A program made the translations under genes and the position numbers. From Bacteroidaceae bacterium (lineage in GTDB: Bacteria; Bacteroidota; Bacteroidia; Bacteroidales; Bacteroidaceae), in assembly GCA_017647225.1 (NCBI GenBank), contig JAGCLA010000020.1, forward strand, positions 29,332 to 93,331: a stretch of DNA of 64,000 bases. Direction: 5' to 3'. The notes under the pieces are model-generated. The model made no database searches. It saw only the letters and a list, made by a program, of their open reading frames with translations, and had not been told where the DNA came from. Below, in pieces: positions 28,440-37,316 of this stretch. Position 1 is the first letter of the stretch, and every line of letters starts with the position of its first letter.

Positions 28440-28471
28440 TTTGTTTATGCACGTAACTTGTATTAATTTTG
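28440..28471 (+). promoter_or_regulatory. Promoter of the PASTA-rluD operon
   Basis: A -33 TTTG (28440-28443) and a -7 TAATTTTG (28464-28471) are spaced by 20 bases. A further TAATTTTG at 28436-28443 may be a second -7 box; it follows a GCCCTCT/AGAGGGC hairpin (28411-28434). Confidence 0.65.
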
Positions 28472-28526
28472 TATTGTTGTAAAATGATGCTTCATAATAA
28501 GTCAAGCAATATCAAAGAATACGAAA

Positions 28527-29111
28527 ATGGGTAAAAAGAAAGGCTTGAAAAGGGTTGTAATAAACTTGCTTGCCATGTTGGCGGTTGTAGTGATAGTTCC
28601 GACTGTGGTGCTTGTGTGGCTCGATTGTTATACAAATCATGGCGAATCATGTGTAGTGCCTAATATCTGTGGAATGCAACTTGATGATGCGAAGGAGTTG
28701 CTTCGCGGTCGTAATCTCGATCTTGAAATTGTCGATTATAAATACAAGAAAGGCGCGGCAGAAAATGAGGTCGTTGAACAACGTCCTGTTGCCGGAGCAA
28801 AGGTGAAGGAGGGACGCAAGATAATGCTTGTGATGAGTTCTCTCAACAAACCTATGGTTTCATTGCCGAGTGTTACGGATAACTGTTCTTTGCGTGAAGC
28901 CGAAGCTCGTCTGAAAGCCTCAGGCTTTGTCATATCAAACGTGTTGTATCAGGACGGTGAAAAGGACTGGGTATATTCGGTGCTTTGCGACGGAAAGGAA
29001 CTTTTTAATGGCGAGAACATTGCTCGCGGCTCAAGTCTTGTCCTTGTGGTCGGTAATGGTAATGACCCCATTCGTGAAGAATCTGTAATTGATAAAGGTT
29101 ATTTCGAGTAA
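28527..29111 (+). CDS. PASTA domain membrane protein
   Basis: The 194-residue protein has a basic N-terminus, one membrane helix (about residues 10-31) and two periplasmic PASTA-type domains. The first begins CVVPNICGMQLDDAKELL and ends in the usual V-x-P-x-G-x-x-V turn (QRPVAGAKVKEGRKIMLVMS). The second begins VSLPSVTDNCSLREAEARL. PASTA domains bind peptidoglycan or beta-lactams in other bacteria. Here there is no attached kinase or transpeptidase. Its stop abuts the rluD start with no gap. Confidence 0.9.
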   Translation: MGKKKGLKRVVINLLAMLAVVVIVPTVVLVWLDCYTNHGESCVVPNICGMQLDDAKELLRGRNLDLEIVDYKYKKGAAENEVVEQRPVAGAKVKEGRKIMLVMSSLNKPMVSLPSVTDNCSLREAEARLKASGFVISNVLYQDGEKDWVYSVLCDGKELFNGENIARGSSLVLVVGNGNDPIREESVIDKGYFE

Positions 29112-30185
29112 ATGAAGGATTTTGACAATATGGACGAACTCGTTCAGAATGTTGACGAGGAGTTTGAAATGGAGGAAACTCTCTTTCGAGAAGTGCGTAT
29201 CACTGTCGATAGAGGACAGACACCTATCAGAATAGATAAATTCCTCATAGACCATTTAGCCAACACTTCACGCAATAAAATTCAGCAAGCGGCAGATGCC
29301 GGTGCTATCACCGTTAATGGTAGGGTGGTAAAAAGTAATTACAAAGTAAAGCCTCTTGAAGAGGTCGTGATTACTTACGACACTCCTGCGTACGACAACA
29401 GCATCGTACCCGAAGACATTCCTTTGGATGTCGTGTATGAGGATGATGCCCTTCTGGTCGTGAATAAACCTGCCGGTCTGGTTGTGCATCCCGGTTGTGG
29501 CAACACACATGGCACGTTGATAAATGCTGTTGCATGGCATCTTAAAGATAATCCCGATTTTGACCCCAACGACCCGCAAGTGGGTCTTGTGCATAGAATA
29601 GACAAGAATACATCAGGCCTCCTCGTTGTTGCAAAGACCGCTTTTGCGAAGGCTCATCTTGGCATGCAGTTCTTTAACAAGACAACAAAAAGAACATATA
29701 ATGCAGTGGTGTGGGGTAATATAAAAGAGGATTCGGGAACGGTCGTAGGTAATATAACACGCAATCCACGCAACAGATTGCAGATGTGTGTGTCGCCTGA
29801 CGACACGATAGGCAAACATGCAGTTACGCATTACAGGGTACTCGAAAGGTTGAGTTATGTTTCATTGGTGGAATGTAACCTTGAAACGGGCCGTACACAC
29901 CAGATAAGAGTACACATGAAGCATATAGGTCATATCCTGTTCAACGATGATGTGTATGGTGGTGACGAAATCCTCAAGGGTACTAATTTCAGCAAGTACA
30001 GCCAGTTTGTGCGTAACTGTTTCAAGATGTGTCCGCGTCAGGCTCTTCATGCCAAGACTTTAGGTTTTGTGCATCCTGTTACCGGAGAGATGATGTTCTT
30101 CGATTCTGAACTGCCGGCTGATTTTGTATCAATGGTTGATGCGTGGCGTCGCTATTCAAGTGCAAGCGCTGCATATATGGATTGA
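29112..30185 (+). CDS. rluD: RluA/RluD-family 23S rRNA pseudouridine synthase
   Basis: The 357 residues contain an N-terminal S4 RNA-binding domain (RIDKFLIDHLANTSRNKIQQ) and a RluA catalytic domain with the diagnostic HRIDKNTSGLLVVAKT, whose Asp is the nucleophile. It isomerises uridines in rRNA. The RluD assignment (helix 69 of 23S rRNA) is by overall form and conserved PASTA-rluD adjacency, so another RluA-type target is possible. An acidic N-terminal extension of about 30 residues precedes S4. It converges with the CatA-like gene, 10 bases apart. Confidence 0.9.
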   Translation: MKDFDNMDELVQNVDEEFEMEETLFREVRITVDRGQTPIRIDKFLIDHLANTSRNKIQQAADAGAITVNGRVVKSNYKVKPLEEVVITYDTPAYDNSIVPEDIPLDVVYEDDALLVVNKPAGLVVHPGCGNTHGTLINAVAWHLKDNPDFDPNDPQVGLVHRIDKNTSGLLVVAKTAFAKAHLGMQFFNKTTKRTYNAVVWGNIKEDSGTVVGNITRNPRNRLQMCVSPDDTIGKHAVTHYRVLERLSYVSLVECNLETGRTHQIRVHMKHIGHILFNDDVYGGDEILKGTNFSKYSQFVRNCFKMCPRQALHAKTLGFVHPVTGEMMFFDSELPADFVSMVDAWRRYSSASAAYMD

Positions 30186-30195
30186 AAGGCTCTCC

Positions 30196-30819
30196 TCAGA
30201 TTTTCAGGTTGTCGATTTCTTTCTGCACCCCGTCAAGGAAACGGGCTGCATGCGCGCCGTCCATCTGTGTGTGGTGGAACTGGAACGATATGGTAAGCGT
30301 GGTCTTGAAAAGGCCGCGCTTGTATTTTCCCCAAATCAGGAACGGGTTATTAAAAATACCGCTATACATGCCTATGGCGCCGTCTATCTCATATTGCGCC
30401 AAAGCCGATGTTCCAATGACCATGCTTTCGGGTAAATCGTGGTTTGTGCAGGTTGTGGCAACCTGCTTGGTCAGTCTCAGATAGCTGTTGTTGAATGAGT
30501 CGAGGTCGTCGCTGAAAGGAATATCGCATGAACTGACTTCACCTTTGACGTCTGCAACAATTGTATTGACGGCGATGTCGTCGTATTGCATGAGCTTGTT
30601 ACCGACCGGGAGCATATAGAACTCCTTGATGCTGCTTGCGGCTTTGCCTATGCACCAGCACATCAGCATGTTGAATTTCAATCCCCTTTTTCGGCTTATC
30701 CTTACAAGACGTTGTACGTTCAGTCTCTTAAAGAAGGTGACCATTGGCATGGGTGCATTTAACCACATCTCGAAAGCATAGGCACGCGTAGTCTCATTAT
30801 GATTTATCTCTCTAACCAT
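30196..30819 (-). CDS. CatA-like (chloramphenicol acetyltransferase family) O-acetyltransferase
   Basis: The 207 residues match the CAT fold. The catalytic motif HHTQMDGAHAARF is intact, with His183 in the HHxxxDGxH position, and the length is close to the 210-220 of resistance enzymes. ATG 30819 starts MVREINHNE; a longer frame to 30876 would overlap the GH25 gene. CAT-fold enzymes acetylate chloramphenicol, but many chromosomal Bacteroidetes members have other, unknown acceptors. It lies downstream of a lysozyme gene rather than in a mobile element, which favours a housekeeping role. Confidence 0.85.
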   Translation of the reverse strand: MVREINHNETTRAYAFEMWLNAPMPMVTFFKRLNVQRLVRISRKRGLKFNMLMCWCIGKAASSIKEFYMLPVGNKLMQYDDIAVNTIVADVKGEVSSCDIPFSDDLDSFNNSYLRLTKQVATTCTNHDLPESMVIGTSALAQYEIDGAIGMYSGIFNNPFLIWGKYKRGLFKTTLTISFQFHHTQMDGAHAARFLDGVQKEIDNLKI

Positions 30820-30853
30820 AGTGCAATCTGTTTTTGATAAATGTGACGGGATT

Positions 30854-31702
30854 TTACTTCTTCTTGAAGTTGTCAAGGGTTTTGAGTGTTCCGTTGAAGA
30901 TGTTTATATCGACATTCCTGCTTATACCGGGAAGTCGTCCGCGGTCGGAACATTGCCAGAATGTCCATGTCTGGTCAACTTCAAGTGAATCGACGTAGTA
31001 GTGCGCAATCCATGTGGGGTAGCGGTCGAAAAACTTGTCGTCAAGGTAACGTTTCTTATATTTCTTACCAGAGTATATTATAGGCTTTATGCCGTAGTGT
31101 TCTTCGATTTTGGTTATGAAAATTTTCAATTCTTGTATGAACTGTGTCTTGTTTTCAGGGTGTTCCTCGACGTCTATAACAGGAGGAAGGTCGCCTTTTT
31201 CCAACTTTACTGTTTTTGTAAACATGTTGGCTTGCTCCAGGCCTGTTGAGTAGGTGCTGAAATAGTGGTAGGCACCTCGTGTAAAGCCGTGTTCCTTTGC
31301 TTTTTGCCAATTGGTGTCGAAGCGTGTGTCCTTGTGGTCGCTTCCTTCGCAGGCTTTCATGTATATGAAACTGATAGGAGCTTCTTCTGGGTTTTCTTTT
31401 GAGAGTTTTTCCCAATCAATTTTACCTTGATGGTGTGAAATGTCCAAGCCATAGACATCATATCCTTTTGGAATGCATGTTTCATATATCTTTACTCCTT
31501 CGCAGATCGTAAAACGATATATTACATGTTTGAACAACAGATGGTAGGCTATGAACATAGCAATAGATGACACAAGAGCCGCTATCAGGATATATTGCCA
31601 ATGCGGCATATCCTTTGTTTTCTTGTGTGAAGATGAACGGCGGGCGGAAGTGGTTTTCTTCCGTCCGCCGGTTTTCTTTATGTTTTTTTTAGCTTGTGCC
31701 AT
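30854..31702 (-). CDS. Membrane-anchored GH25 lysozyme (N-acetylmuramidase)
   Basis: The 282-residue protein has a very basic Lys/Arg/Ser-rich tail (1-32), one membrane helix (about 36-56) and a periplasmic GH25 domain. The catalytic acids are visible: GLDISHHQGKIDW (Asp87 region), FIYMKACEG and PPVIDVEEHPE. RNVDINIFNG is the usual C-terminal signature. It would cleave the beta-1,4 bond of peptidoglycan in the cell's own periplasm, so remodelling is more likely than attack. It is followed by the CatA-like gene and preceded by pfp, 9 bases away. Confidence 0.93.
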   Translation of the reverse strand: MAQAKKNIKKTGGRKKTTSARRSSSHKKTKDMPHWQYILIAALVSSIAMFIAYHLLFKHVIYRFTICEGVKIYETCIPKGYDVYGLDISHHQGKIDWEKLSKENPEEAPISFIYMKACEGSDHKDTRFDTNWQKAKEHGFTRGAYHYFSTYSTGLEQANMFTKTVKLEKGDLPPVIDVEEHPENKTQFIQELKIFITKIEEHYGIKPIIYSGKKYKKRYLDDKFFDRYPTWIAHYYVDSLEVDQTWTFWQCSDRGRLPGISRNVDINIFNGTLKTLDNFKKK

Positions 31703-31711
31703 TAAAACCTG

Positions 31712-33358
31712 TTACTTCTGCTGCTCAAGAGCAAGAGTCTTGGTTGTCTGGTCGCAAACTTCTGATGGACCAAAGTACTGGATAGGACCTGGGTAAACAT
31801 AGCATGTCTCCTTAGCCCACTGCTCTCTGTTTGCTGCAAAAGTCTTGAAAGGTGCACCATTGAGGTCAACGAGAGCCTTCTGGATAACAGGCTTCATCTC
31901 ACCGTGACGACGCTCCATGTTCATCATCATTGTGATGGGGATACCACCGGCAACCCATTCAGCAGCAGGTGCTGTGGTGTTGCGTACTGATGACATGTAA
32001 CCTGTCTTGCCTGCAGCGATAAGCTGTGAAGCATTGTAACCAAGTGCATAGCAGTAGTCAGCATCGTAGTTTGATGGAGCTGCACAACGTCCCTCGTAAC
32101 CGAAGAAGTGGTGCTGTGCGTTGAACTTGCCTACGAACTTGCCTTCTGCCTTCCAAGCAGCGAGCTTGTTGGCAACCATCTCTGACAACAACTTCTCTGT
32201 TTCGATGAGTGATACCTGTACGTTACCGTGTGGGTCGCGGTCCATAGTCAACTGGCGTGCAACACCTGCAGGGAGGCTTGCATATACCTCAGCGTTCTCC
32301 TTAGAGAGCTGGTTGATGATGTACTGACGCTGTTCCTCAGGAGCTACAGCTGCATACTCTTCGCCCTTAACAGCCAAAAGGTCGTTAAGTTCTGCGATAA
32401 GAGCCTTCATAGCAGGAACGAACTCGATCAAACCTTCAGGGATAAGGACTGTACCGAAGTTGTTGCCTTCTGCAGCACGGTCTGCAACTGCCTGTGCAAT
32501 AGATGTTACGATGTTGTCGAGTGAAAGAGCCTTCTGCTCAACTTCCTCTGAAATGATACAGTAGTTAGGCTGTGTCTGCAATGCACACTCAAGTGCGATG
32601 TGTGATGCTGAACGACCCATCAACTTGATGAAGTGCCAGTATTTCTGTGCAGAGTTACAGTCGCGCTGTATGTTACCGATAACCTCTGAATAAACCTTAC
32701 ATGCTGTGTCGAAACCGAAAGATGTCTCGATGTAAGCGTTCTTCAAGTCACCGTCGATTGTCTTAGGACAACCGATAACCTGAACACCTGTGTTCTTTGC
32801 TGCATAATACTCAGCGAGTACGCAAGCGTTTGTGTTAGAGTCGTCACCACCGATGATTACAAGAGCCTTGATGTCGAGCTGCTTGATGATTTCAAGACCT
32901 TTGTCGAACTGCTCTGTCTTTTCGAGCTTTGTACGGCCTGAACCGATGATGTCGAAACCACCTGTGTTGCGGTATTCGTCCATAAGCTCAGCAGTAATCT
33001 CCATATATTTGTGGTCAACAAGACCACCGGGGCCCATGAGGAAACCGTAAAGACGGCTGTTAGGGTTGAGCTTCTTAACACCGTCGAAAAGACCTGCAAT
33101 CACGTTGTGACCGCCAGGAGCCTGACCACCTGAAAGGATTACACCTACATTGATAGCGGGGTATTCCTGAGCCTCGCCACCCTTCTCGAATGTAACGATG
33201 GGAAGACCGTATGTGTTAGGGAACATGGCTTTGATAGCCTCCTGGTCTGCTACCGACTCGGTTGCAGCACCCTCACAAAGTTTAACTGTGCCAGTAAGAG
33301 CCTGGGGCAGTTTGGGCTGGTAAGCAGCCCTTGCTTTCTGCAATGCGCTAATTTTCAT
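31712..33358 (-). CDS. pfp: Diphosphate:fructose-6-phosphate 1-phosphotransferase (PPi-dependent PFK)
   Basis: At 548 residues it is the long PFK form. [10 protein letters not shown] has Asp where ATP enzymes have Gly, and PKTIDGDL has Lys before TIDGD; both are the recognised markers of pyrophosphate use. The reaction is reversible between fructose 6-phosphate and the bisphosphate. ATG 33358 ([13 protein letters not shown]) was chosen over an upstream TTG at 33400. Codon bias appears strong, implying high expression. It coexists with an ATP-type PfkA at 4412-5398. Confidence 0.95.
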   Translation of the reverse strand: MKISALQKARAAYQPKLPQALTGTVKLCEGAATESVADQEAIKAMFPNTYGLPIVTFEKGGEAQEYPAINVGVILSGGQAPGGHNVIAGLFDGVKKLNPNSRLYGFLMGPGGLVDHKYMEITAELMDEYRNTGGFDIIGSGRTKLEKTEQFDKGLEIIKQLDIKALVIIGGDDSNTNACVLAEYYAAKNTGVQVIGCPKTIDGDLKNAYIETSFGFDTACKVYSEVIGNIQRDCNSAQKYWHFIKLMGRSASHIALECALQTQPNYCIISEEVEQKALSLDNIVTSIAQAVADRAAEGNNFGTVLIPEGLIEFVPAMKALIAELNDLLAVKGEEYAAVAPEEQRQYIINQLSKENAEVYASLPAGVARQLTMDRDPHGNVQVSLIETEKLLSEMVANKLAAWKAEGKFVGKFNAQHHFFGYEGRCAAPSNYDADYCYALGYNASQLIAAGKTGYMSSVRNTTAPAAEWVAGGIPITMMMNMERRHGEMKPVIQKALVDLNGAPFKTFAANREQWAKETCYVYPGPIQYFGPSEVCDQTTKTLALEQQK

Positions 33359-33510
33359 GTTAGTGAATATGTGTTTATAGTATAGGTTTTCTTTTGGCAA
33401 ATTTCGCTTTTTTTCGTGACATGTGAAAGCGCTTTTCTCTTTTTTATTAATTATATATCAAAATAATTTTATTTCTTATTGTTAAAGTTGTTTTTTAATG
33501 GCGAAACACC

Positions 33511-33518
33511 TATCTTTG
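33511..33518 (+). promoter_or_regulatory. -7 box for the 33612-36823 operon
   Basis: TATCTTTG is an exact -7 match. A GTTG at the -33 distance (33487-33490) is an imperfect second element. The leader would be about 85 bases. The rest of the 253-bp gap is AT-rich, with no gene visible. Confidence 0.55.
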
Positions 33519-33611
33519 CTGTAAACAGCGGAAATGTATTGCACGTACTTTATGTGTGCTTTGCAGGCTCGTCTGTTAGTGTATATTTACAAATGTAATT
33601 CAAGTAAAATT

Positions 33612-33890
33612 ATGGCAAGCAGAAAAAATTTGAAGAAAGTCGTTGCGTTTATTGTAGACGAGTTGGCAACTGAGGCATTCTTTGCATCATACGAAGCAAA
33701 AGGCGAGACTGAGGCGTGGGTATCTTTGTTCAACAGAATCTTTGCTCTTAACAAGGAGTATGTTGCTCGTATAAACCATGTTGAGCCGGGTATGCCTGCA
33801 AAGAAGTATTTCAATGCAATGTGTGATTCGTTCAACGCTGACGCAAAGGCTTTGCATGACGAGATAGTGGCACTTGCACAGGCTGAATAA
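33612..33890 (+). CDS. 92-residue cytosolic protein, unknown function
   Basis: The protein (MASRKNLKKVVAFIVDEL...) is helical in appearance with mixed charge, no signal peptide and no membrane segment. ATG 33612 was preferred over an in-frame upstream start at 33534 because the latter gives an implausible Cys/Tyr-rich head. I recall similar short proteins in other Bacteroidales but no function. The next gene starts 5 bases later, so the pair is probably co-transcribed from 33511. Confidence 0.75.
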   Translation: MASRKNLKKVVAFIVDELATEAFFASYEAKGETEAWVSLFNRIFALNKEYVARINHVEPGMPAKKYFNAMCDSFNADAKALHDEIVALAQAE

Positions 33891-33895
33891 TAACT

Positions 33896-36823
33896 ATGTT
33901 GAAACGCCTGTCGCTTTTTTTGACATTCGTAATGTGTATAGCGGTTCTATCGGCACAAAAAGTCGATAGGACCGTTGCTCGTTCTATAACCGAATACTTT
34001 AACGAATATACATCGGACAGGTGTATTACAAAATTTGCAGGTCTTGATAGAAGACGTAACAACATCGTATTCAATAATAAGGCGAAAGAGCTTACAATAT
34101 ATTGCAATGAGGCTTTTTATGCCCAACCGTTTACCATAGACATGGTAGCGCGCATATATGACGATATACGCTCCCTGCTGCCACACAAATATAAAAAGTA
34201 TAAAATAAGTGTTCTTTATAACGGAAAGTCAATAGATCATGCCGTTCCCAATATATATAGACGTCGAGATATTGATAAAGAACGCCTGATGCGTAATACC
34301 GAATATCTTGGCGCGCCTTGGGTTTGCAATATCTCTCGTCCATTTGAGATAAAGCGAGGCCTTGAGGGGCGGCATCTGGCGCTGACACAGAGTCATGGCC
34401 GTTATTATTCCATTGCCGACAGTGTCTGGAAATGGCAGCGTCCTTCGCTCTTCTGTACCGTGGAAGATCTTTTCACGCAGTCGATAGTTGTACCGTTTCT
34501 TATCCCTATGCTTGAAAATTCGGGTGCTTTGGTATATACATCGCGTGAACGCGATTGGCAATCGCAATGCGTAATCGTTGATAATGATACCGACAAAGCG
34601 TTTTCCTATACTGAACGTAATGCAAGGAGAGGGGAGTGGCGAAGCGATTCTTTGGGTTATGCTCCGCTAAAGAATATCTATGTTGATGGTGAGAACCCTT
34701 TTCTCATGGGTACTTCGCGTGTGGCTGATGCTGTTTCGGAGAACAGCCGTACAAAAGCTACTGTAATGTGGTCTCCTGTAATTCCTGAAACAGGCAATTA
34801 TGCAGTCTATGTGGCATACAGGACCTATGACAACTCTGTCCCCGATGCCCGTTACATTGTCATGCATGCAGGAGGTGCAACGGAATATAAGGTTAATCAG
34901 ACTATGGGTGGTGGTACATGGGTATATCTCGGTACACATAAATTCAATGCCGGCAAGGATAAGCAACAGGGCGTGTTCCTGAGCAATGCAAGCGGATACA
35001 GAGGAGTGGTTTCTGCCGATGCCGTACGTTTTGGAGGTGGAATGGGTAATGTGGCACGCGGCGATTCTGTTTCTGTTACAAGCGGTATGCCTCGTTTCCT
35101 TGAAGCTGCACGTTATAATCTGCAGACAAGCGGTTTTCCGATGGAGGTCTATTCAATGTCTTTTGGCGAAAATGACTATCGCGACGACATAAACGGCCGT
35201 TCTCTTGCGGTAAACTATCTTTCAGGTGGTTCTGTGTATAATCCTGATACTGCCGGACTTTCTGTTCCTCTGGAGTTGTCGTTCGGCTTTCATACCGATG
35301 CAGGATATTCCGCAGGTGACTCAATCATAGGCTCTCTTGGTGTCGTTACCACAGAGTTCAATGGCGACACGATAGAGGCAGGACAGTCGCGATACATATC
35401 ACGCGACCTTGTGTCGTTTGTGCTGAATAATCTTCAAGATGATATACGCCGCAGTCTGGGGCTCTCATGGCCTGTACGCGGTATTATAGACCGTAATTAC
35501 AGCGAGTCGCGCATACCTAACGTTCCGTCAGTCATTTTTGAGGCTTTCTCACATCAGAACTTCAAGGATTTGTCTTATGGTTTCGATCCTAATTTCAAAT
35601 TCGTTATAGCGCGTTCGGTGTATAAATCCTTGTTGAAACATATATGTTATGTGCATGGTGATAAATATGTTGTCCAGCCATTGCCGATAAAGAATTTCTC
35701 GGCAACGTTGAAGGCTGACGGCAGCAAGGCGGTGCTGTGCTGGTCTTCGGTGAACGACCCTCTTGAGCCGACTGCAAAACCGAACGGTTATGTCGTATAT
35801 ACAAAAATCGGTGACGGGGGATATGACAACGGAATCGTTGTGAAGGAGCCACGTTGTGAGGTCGATTTGCTGAAGAATAAAATATATAGTTTCAAGGTTG
35901 TTGCAGTCAATGACGGCGGCTGTAGCCTGCCATCGGAAGAGCTCTCTGTATATGTATCGGCAAAACCTTCAAAGAGGGTGCTTGTAGTCAATGGATTTCA
36001 TCGTATGGGCTCTCCTCACTCGGTAGTCGCTGAAGATAAAGTCGGTTTTGACATGAGTGTTGACCCCGGTGTGCCATATATGCGTACCCCTGAATTTTGT
36101 GGAAATCAGCTCGATTTGCTTCGTGAGAATATAGGTTATGAAAATGGCCTTGGTCTGAGCGGAAGTGAGCTGGAAGGGAAACTGATTGCCGGCAATACGT
36201 TCGATTACCCTTATATACATGGCAAGGCATTGGCCGGAAATGATATTACTTTTGCCTCTTGTGGAAGTGATGCGGTAATGTCAGGACATGTCAGTCTTGA
36301 GGATTACGATGCCGTTGACTTGATTCTTGGTGTCGAGAAGCAGGGTGGTCATGGTTTGGGATTTGGCTACGATGGTCATTACAAAACTTTTCCGTTGGCT
36401 TTGCAGAATAAACTAAGGCTGTATTGCAAGGGTGGTGGAAGGCTTTTTGTCAGTGGTGCGTATATTGCGAGTGATATGTATATGAATGCTCGCGACAGGA
36501 AGTTTATTCGTGAAGTGCTTCGTCTGGACTATGGCGGTTCGGTGTACGATGTGTCCGAAAATGTTGTTTTCGGCTCGGGGCTGGAGTTGCCTTTTGAACG
36601 TGGTGTCAATGCCTTCTGCTATGCTGTTCCCTCTCCCGATGTGCTGGTGCCTCTTGACGACGCTTTTGTCTCTTTTATATATAATGGAAACAGAAAGAGT
36701 GCAGGCGTTGCCTATTCCGGCGATTATCGCGTACTGTCAACAGCAATCCCATTCGAATCCATTGCCGATGAGGCAAAGCGTAAAAAGCTTATGGGGGCAA
36801 TAATGCGCTTCATGTTTGAATAA
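33896..36823 (+). CDS. Large secreted protein with golvesin-like and amidase-like regions (often annotated xanthan lyase)
   Basis: The 975 residues begin with a signal peptide (MLKRLSLFLTFVMCIAVLSAQ). A golvesin-type beta region lies around residues 220-385 (ETGNYAVYVAYRTYD, ATEYKVNQTMGGGTWVYLG). Residues about 410-590 look like a zinc amidase-type domain (SFGFHTDAGYSAGDS, later VPSVIFEAFSHQNFKDL). A fibronectin-III-like domain follows near 600-690, and then a C-terminal domain with GGRLFVSGAYIASD. It is probably exported to the periplasm or surface and may act on cell wall or polysaccharide. The amidase resemblance rests on pattern only; not all zinc ligands can be assigned. Confidence 0.75.
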   Translation: MLKRLSLFLTFVMCIAVLSAQKVDRTVARSITEYFNEYTSDRCITKFAGLDRRRNNIVFNNKAKELTIYCNEAFYAQPFTIDMVARIYDDIRSLLPHKYKKYKISVLYNGKSIDHAVPNIYRRRDIDKERLMRNTEYLGAPWVCNISRPFEIKRGLEGRHLALTQSHGRYYSIADSVWKWQRPSLFCTVEDLFTQSIVVPFLIPMLENSGALVYTSRERDWQSQCVIVDNDTDKAFSYTERNARRGEWRSDSLGYAPLKNIYVDGENPFLMGTSRVADAVSENSRTKATVMWSPVIPETGNYAVYVAYRTYDNSVPDARYIVMHAGGATEYKVNQTMGGGTWVYLGTHKFNAGKDKQQGVFLSNASGYRGVVSADAVRFGGGMGNVARGDSVSVTSGMPRFLEAARYNLQTSGFPMEVYSMSFGENDYRDDINGRSLAVNYLSGGSVYNPDTAGLSVPLELSFGFHTDAGYSAGDSIIGSLGVVTTEFNGDTIEAGQSRYISRDLVSFVLNNLQDDIRRSLGLSWPVRGIIDRNYSESRIPNVPSVIFEAFSHQNFKDLSYGFDPNFKFVIARSVYKSLLKHICYVHGDKYVVQPLPIKNFSATLKADGSKAVLCWSSVNDPLEPTAKPNGYVVYTKIGDGGYDNGIVVKEPRCEVDLLKNKIYSFKVVAVNDGGCSLPSEELSVYVSAKPSKRVLVVNGFHRMGSPHSVVAEDKVGFDMSVDPGVPYMRTPEFCGNQLDLLRENIGYENGLGLSGSELEGKLIAGNTFDYPYIHGKALAGNDITFASCGSDAVMSGHVSLEDYDAVDLILGVEKQGGHGLGFGYDGHYKTFPLALQNKLRLYCKGGGRLFVSGAYIASDMYMNARDRKFIREVLRLDYGGSVYDVSENVVFGSGLELPFERGVNAFCYAVPSPDVLVPLDDAFVSFIYNGNRKSAGVAYSGDYRVLSTAIPFESIADEAKRKKLMGAIMRFMFE

Positions 36824-36867
36824 TGGAAAAGTTTTTTTAGAAAGCTTAAAAATTACCTTGATAAATC

Positions 36868-36898
36868 TTTGCCATTATAAAAAAAAAGAGTAATTTTG
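36868..36898 (+). promoter_or_regulatory. rpmH promoter
   Basis: A -33 TTTG (36868-36871) and -7 TAATTTTG (36891-36898) are 19 bases apart, a full match to the Bacteroidetes consensus. The leader is about 50 bases. Confidence 0.75.
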
Positions 36899-36954
36899 CA
36901 CGCTGAATAGCATAAAGCCGTTTAAGAATAAAAAACATATAAAAATATAAGACG

Positions 36955-37116
36955 ATGAAAAGAACTTTCCAACCCTCTAACAGAAAGAGAAAAAACAAGC
37001 ACGGTTTCCGTGAGAGAATGGCTACAAAGAATGGCCGCCGCGTATTGGCTGCTCGTCGTGCAAAAGGACGTGCAAAGCTTACAGTTTCTGACGAATACAA
37101 CGGCAAGAAAAAGTAA
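36955..37116 (+). CDS. rpmH: 50S ribosomal protein L34
   Basis: ATG 36955 to TAA 37114-37116 gives 53 very basic residues. The L34 signature [19 protein letters not shown] opens the protein and [19 protein letters not shown] follows, so identity is certain. The C-terminal tail ([12 protein letters not shown]) is a little longer than in E. coli, as seen in Bacteroidetes. The gene is monocistronic: a full promoter precedes it and a perfect hairpin follows. The usual rnpA/dnaA neighbours of many other phyla are absent. Confidence 0.97.
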   Translation: MKRTFQPSNRKRKNKHGFRERMATKNGRRVLAARRAKGRAKLTVSDEYNGKKK

Positions 37117-37159
37117 TTGCAACTAATGTCAGACGTTAGTCTGCATTAATATAATTTGC

Positions 37160-37203
37160 AAAGCAACAAGGAAGAGGGAAACCTCTTCCTTGTTGCTTTA
37201 TTG
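37160..37203 (+). terminator. rpmH terminator
   Basis: A perfect 18-bp stem (AAAGCAACAAGGAAGAGG at 37160-37177; complement 37182-37199) has a GAAA tetraloop and a short T-tract. Confidence 0.9.
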
Positions 37204-37260
37204 GCTATTGGGGAGTGATGATAGAATCCGGTAACAGGAATGTTCTCTTGAGTCGCATTA

Positions 37261-37304
37261 TAAAAGAAACGCAGTCCTTTGTTCAAAGGACTGCGTTTCT
37301 TTTA
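37261..37304. terminator. Terminator of the nucleotidyltransferase gene
   Basis: A nearly continuous 21-bp palindrome arm (from TAAAAGAAACGCAGTCC at 37261; complement 37284-37304) lies 12 bases beyond the minus-strand gene end. Confidence 0.85.
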
Positions 37305-37316
37305 TGTAATTGTTTC

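Noticed and set aside
30196-30876. Longer start for the CatA-like gene
   Set aside because: It would overlap the GH25 gene and add a basic tail not expected in CAT proteins; ATG 30819 fits the family length.
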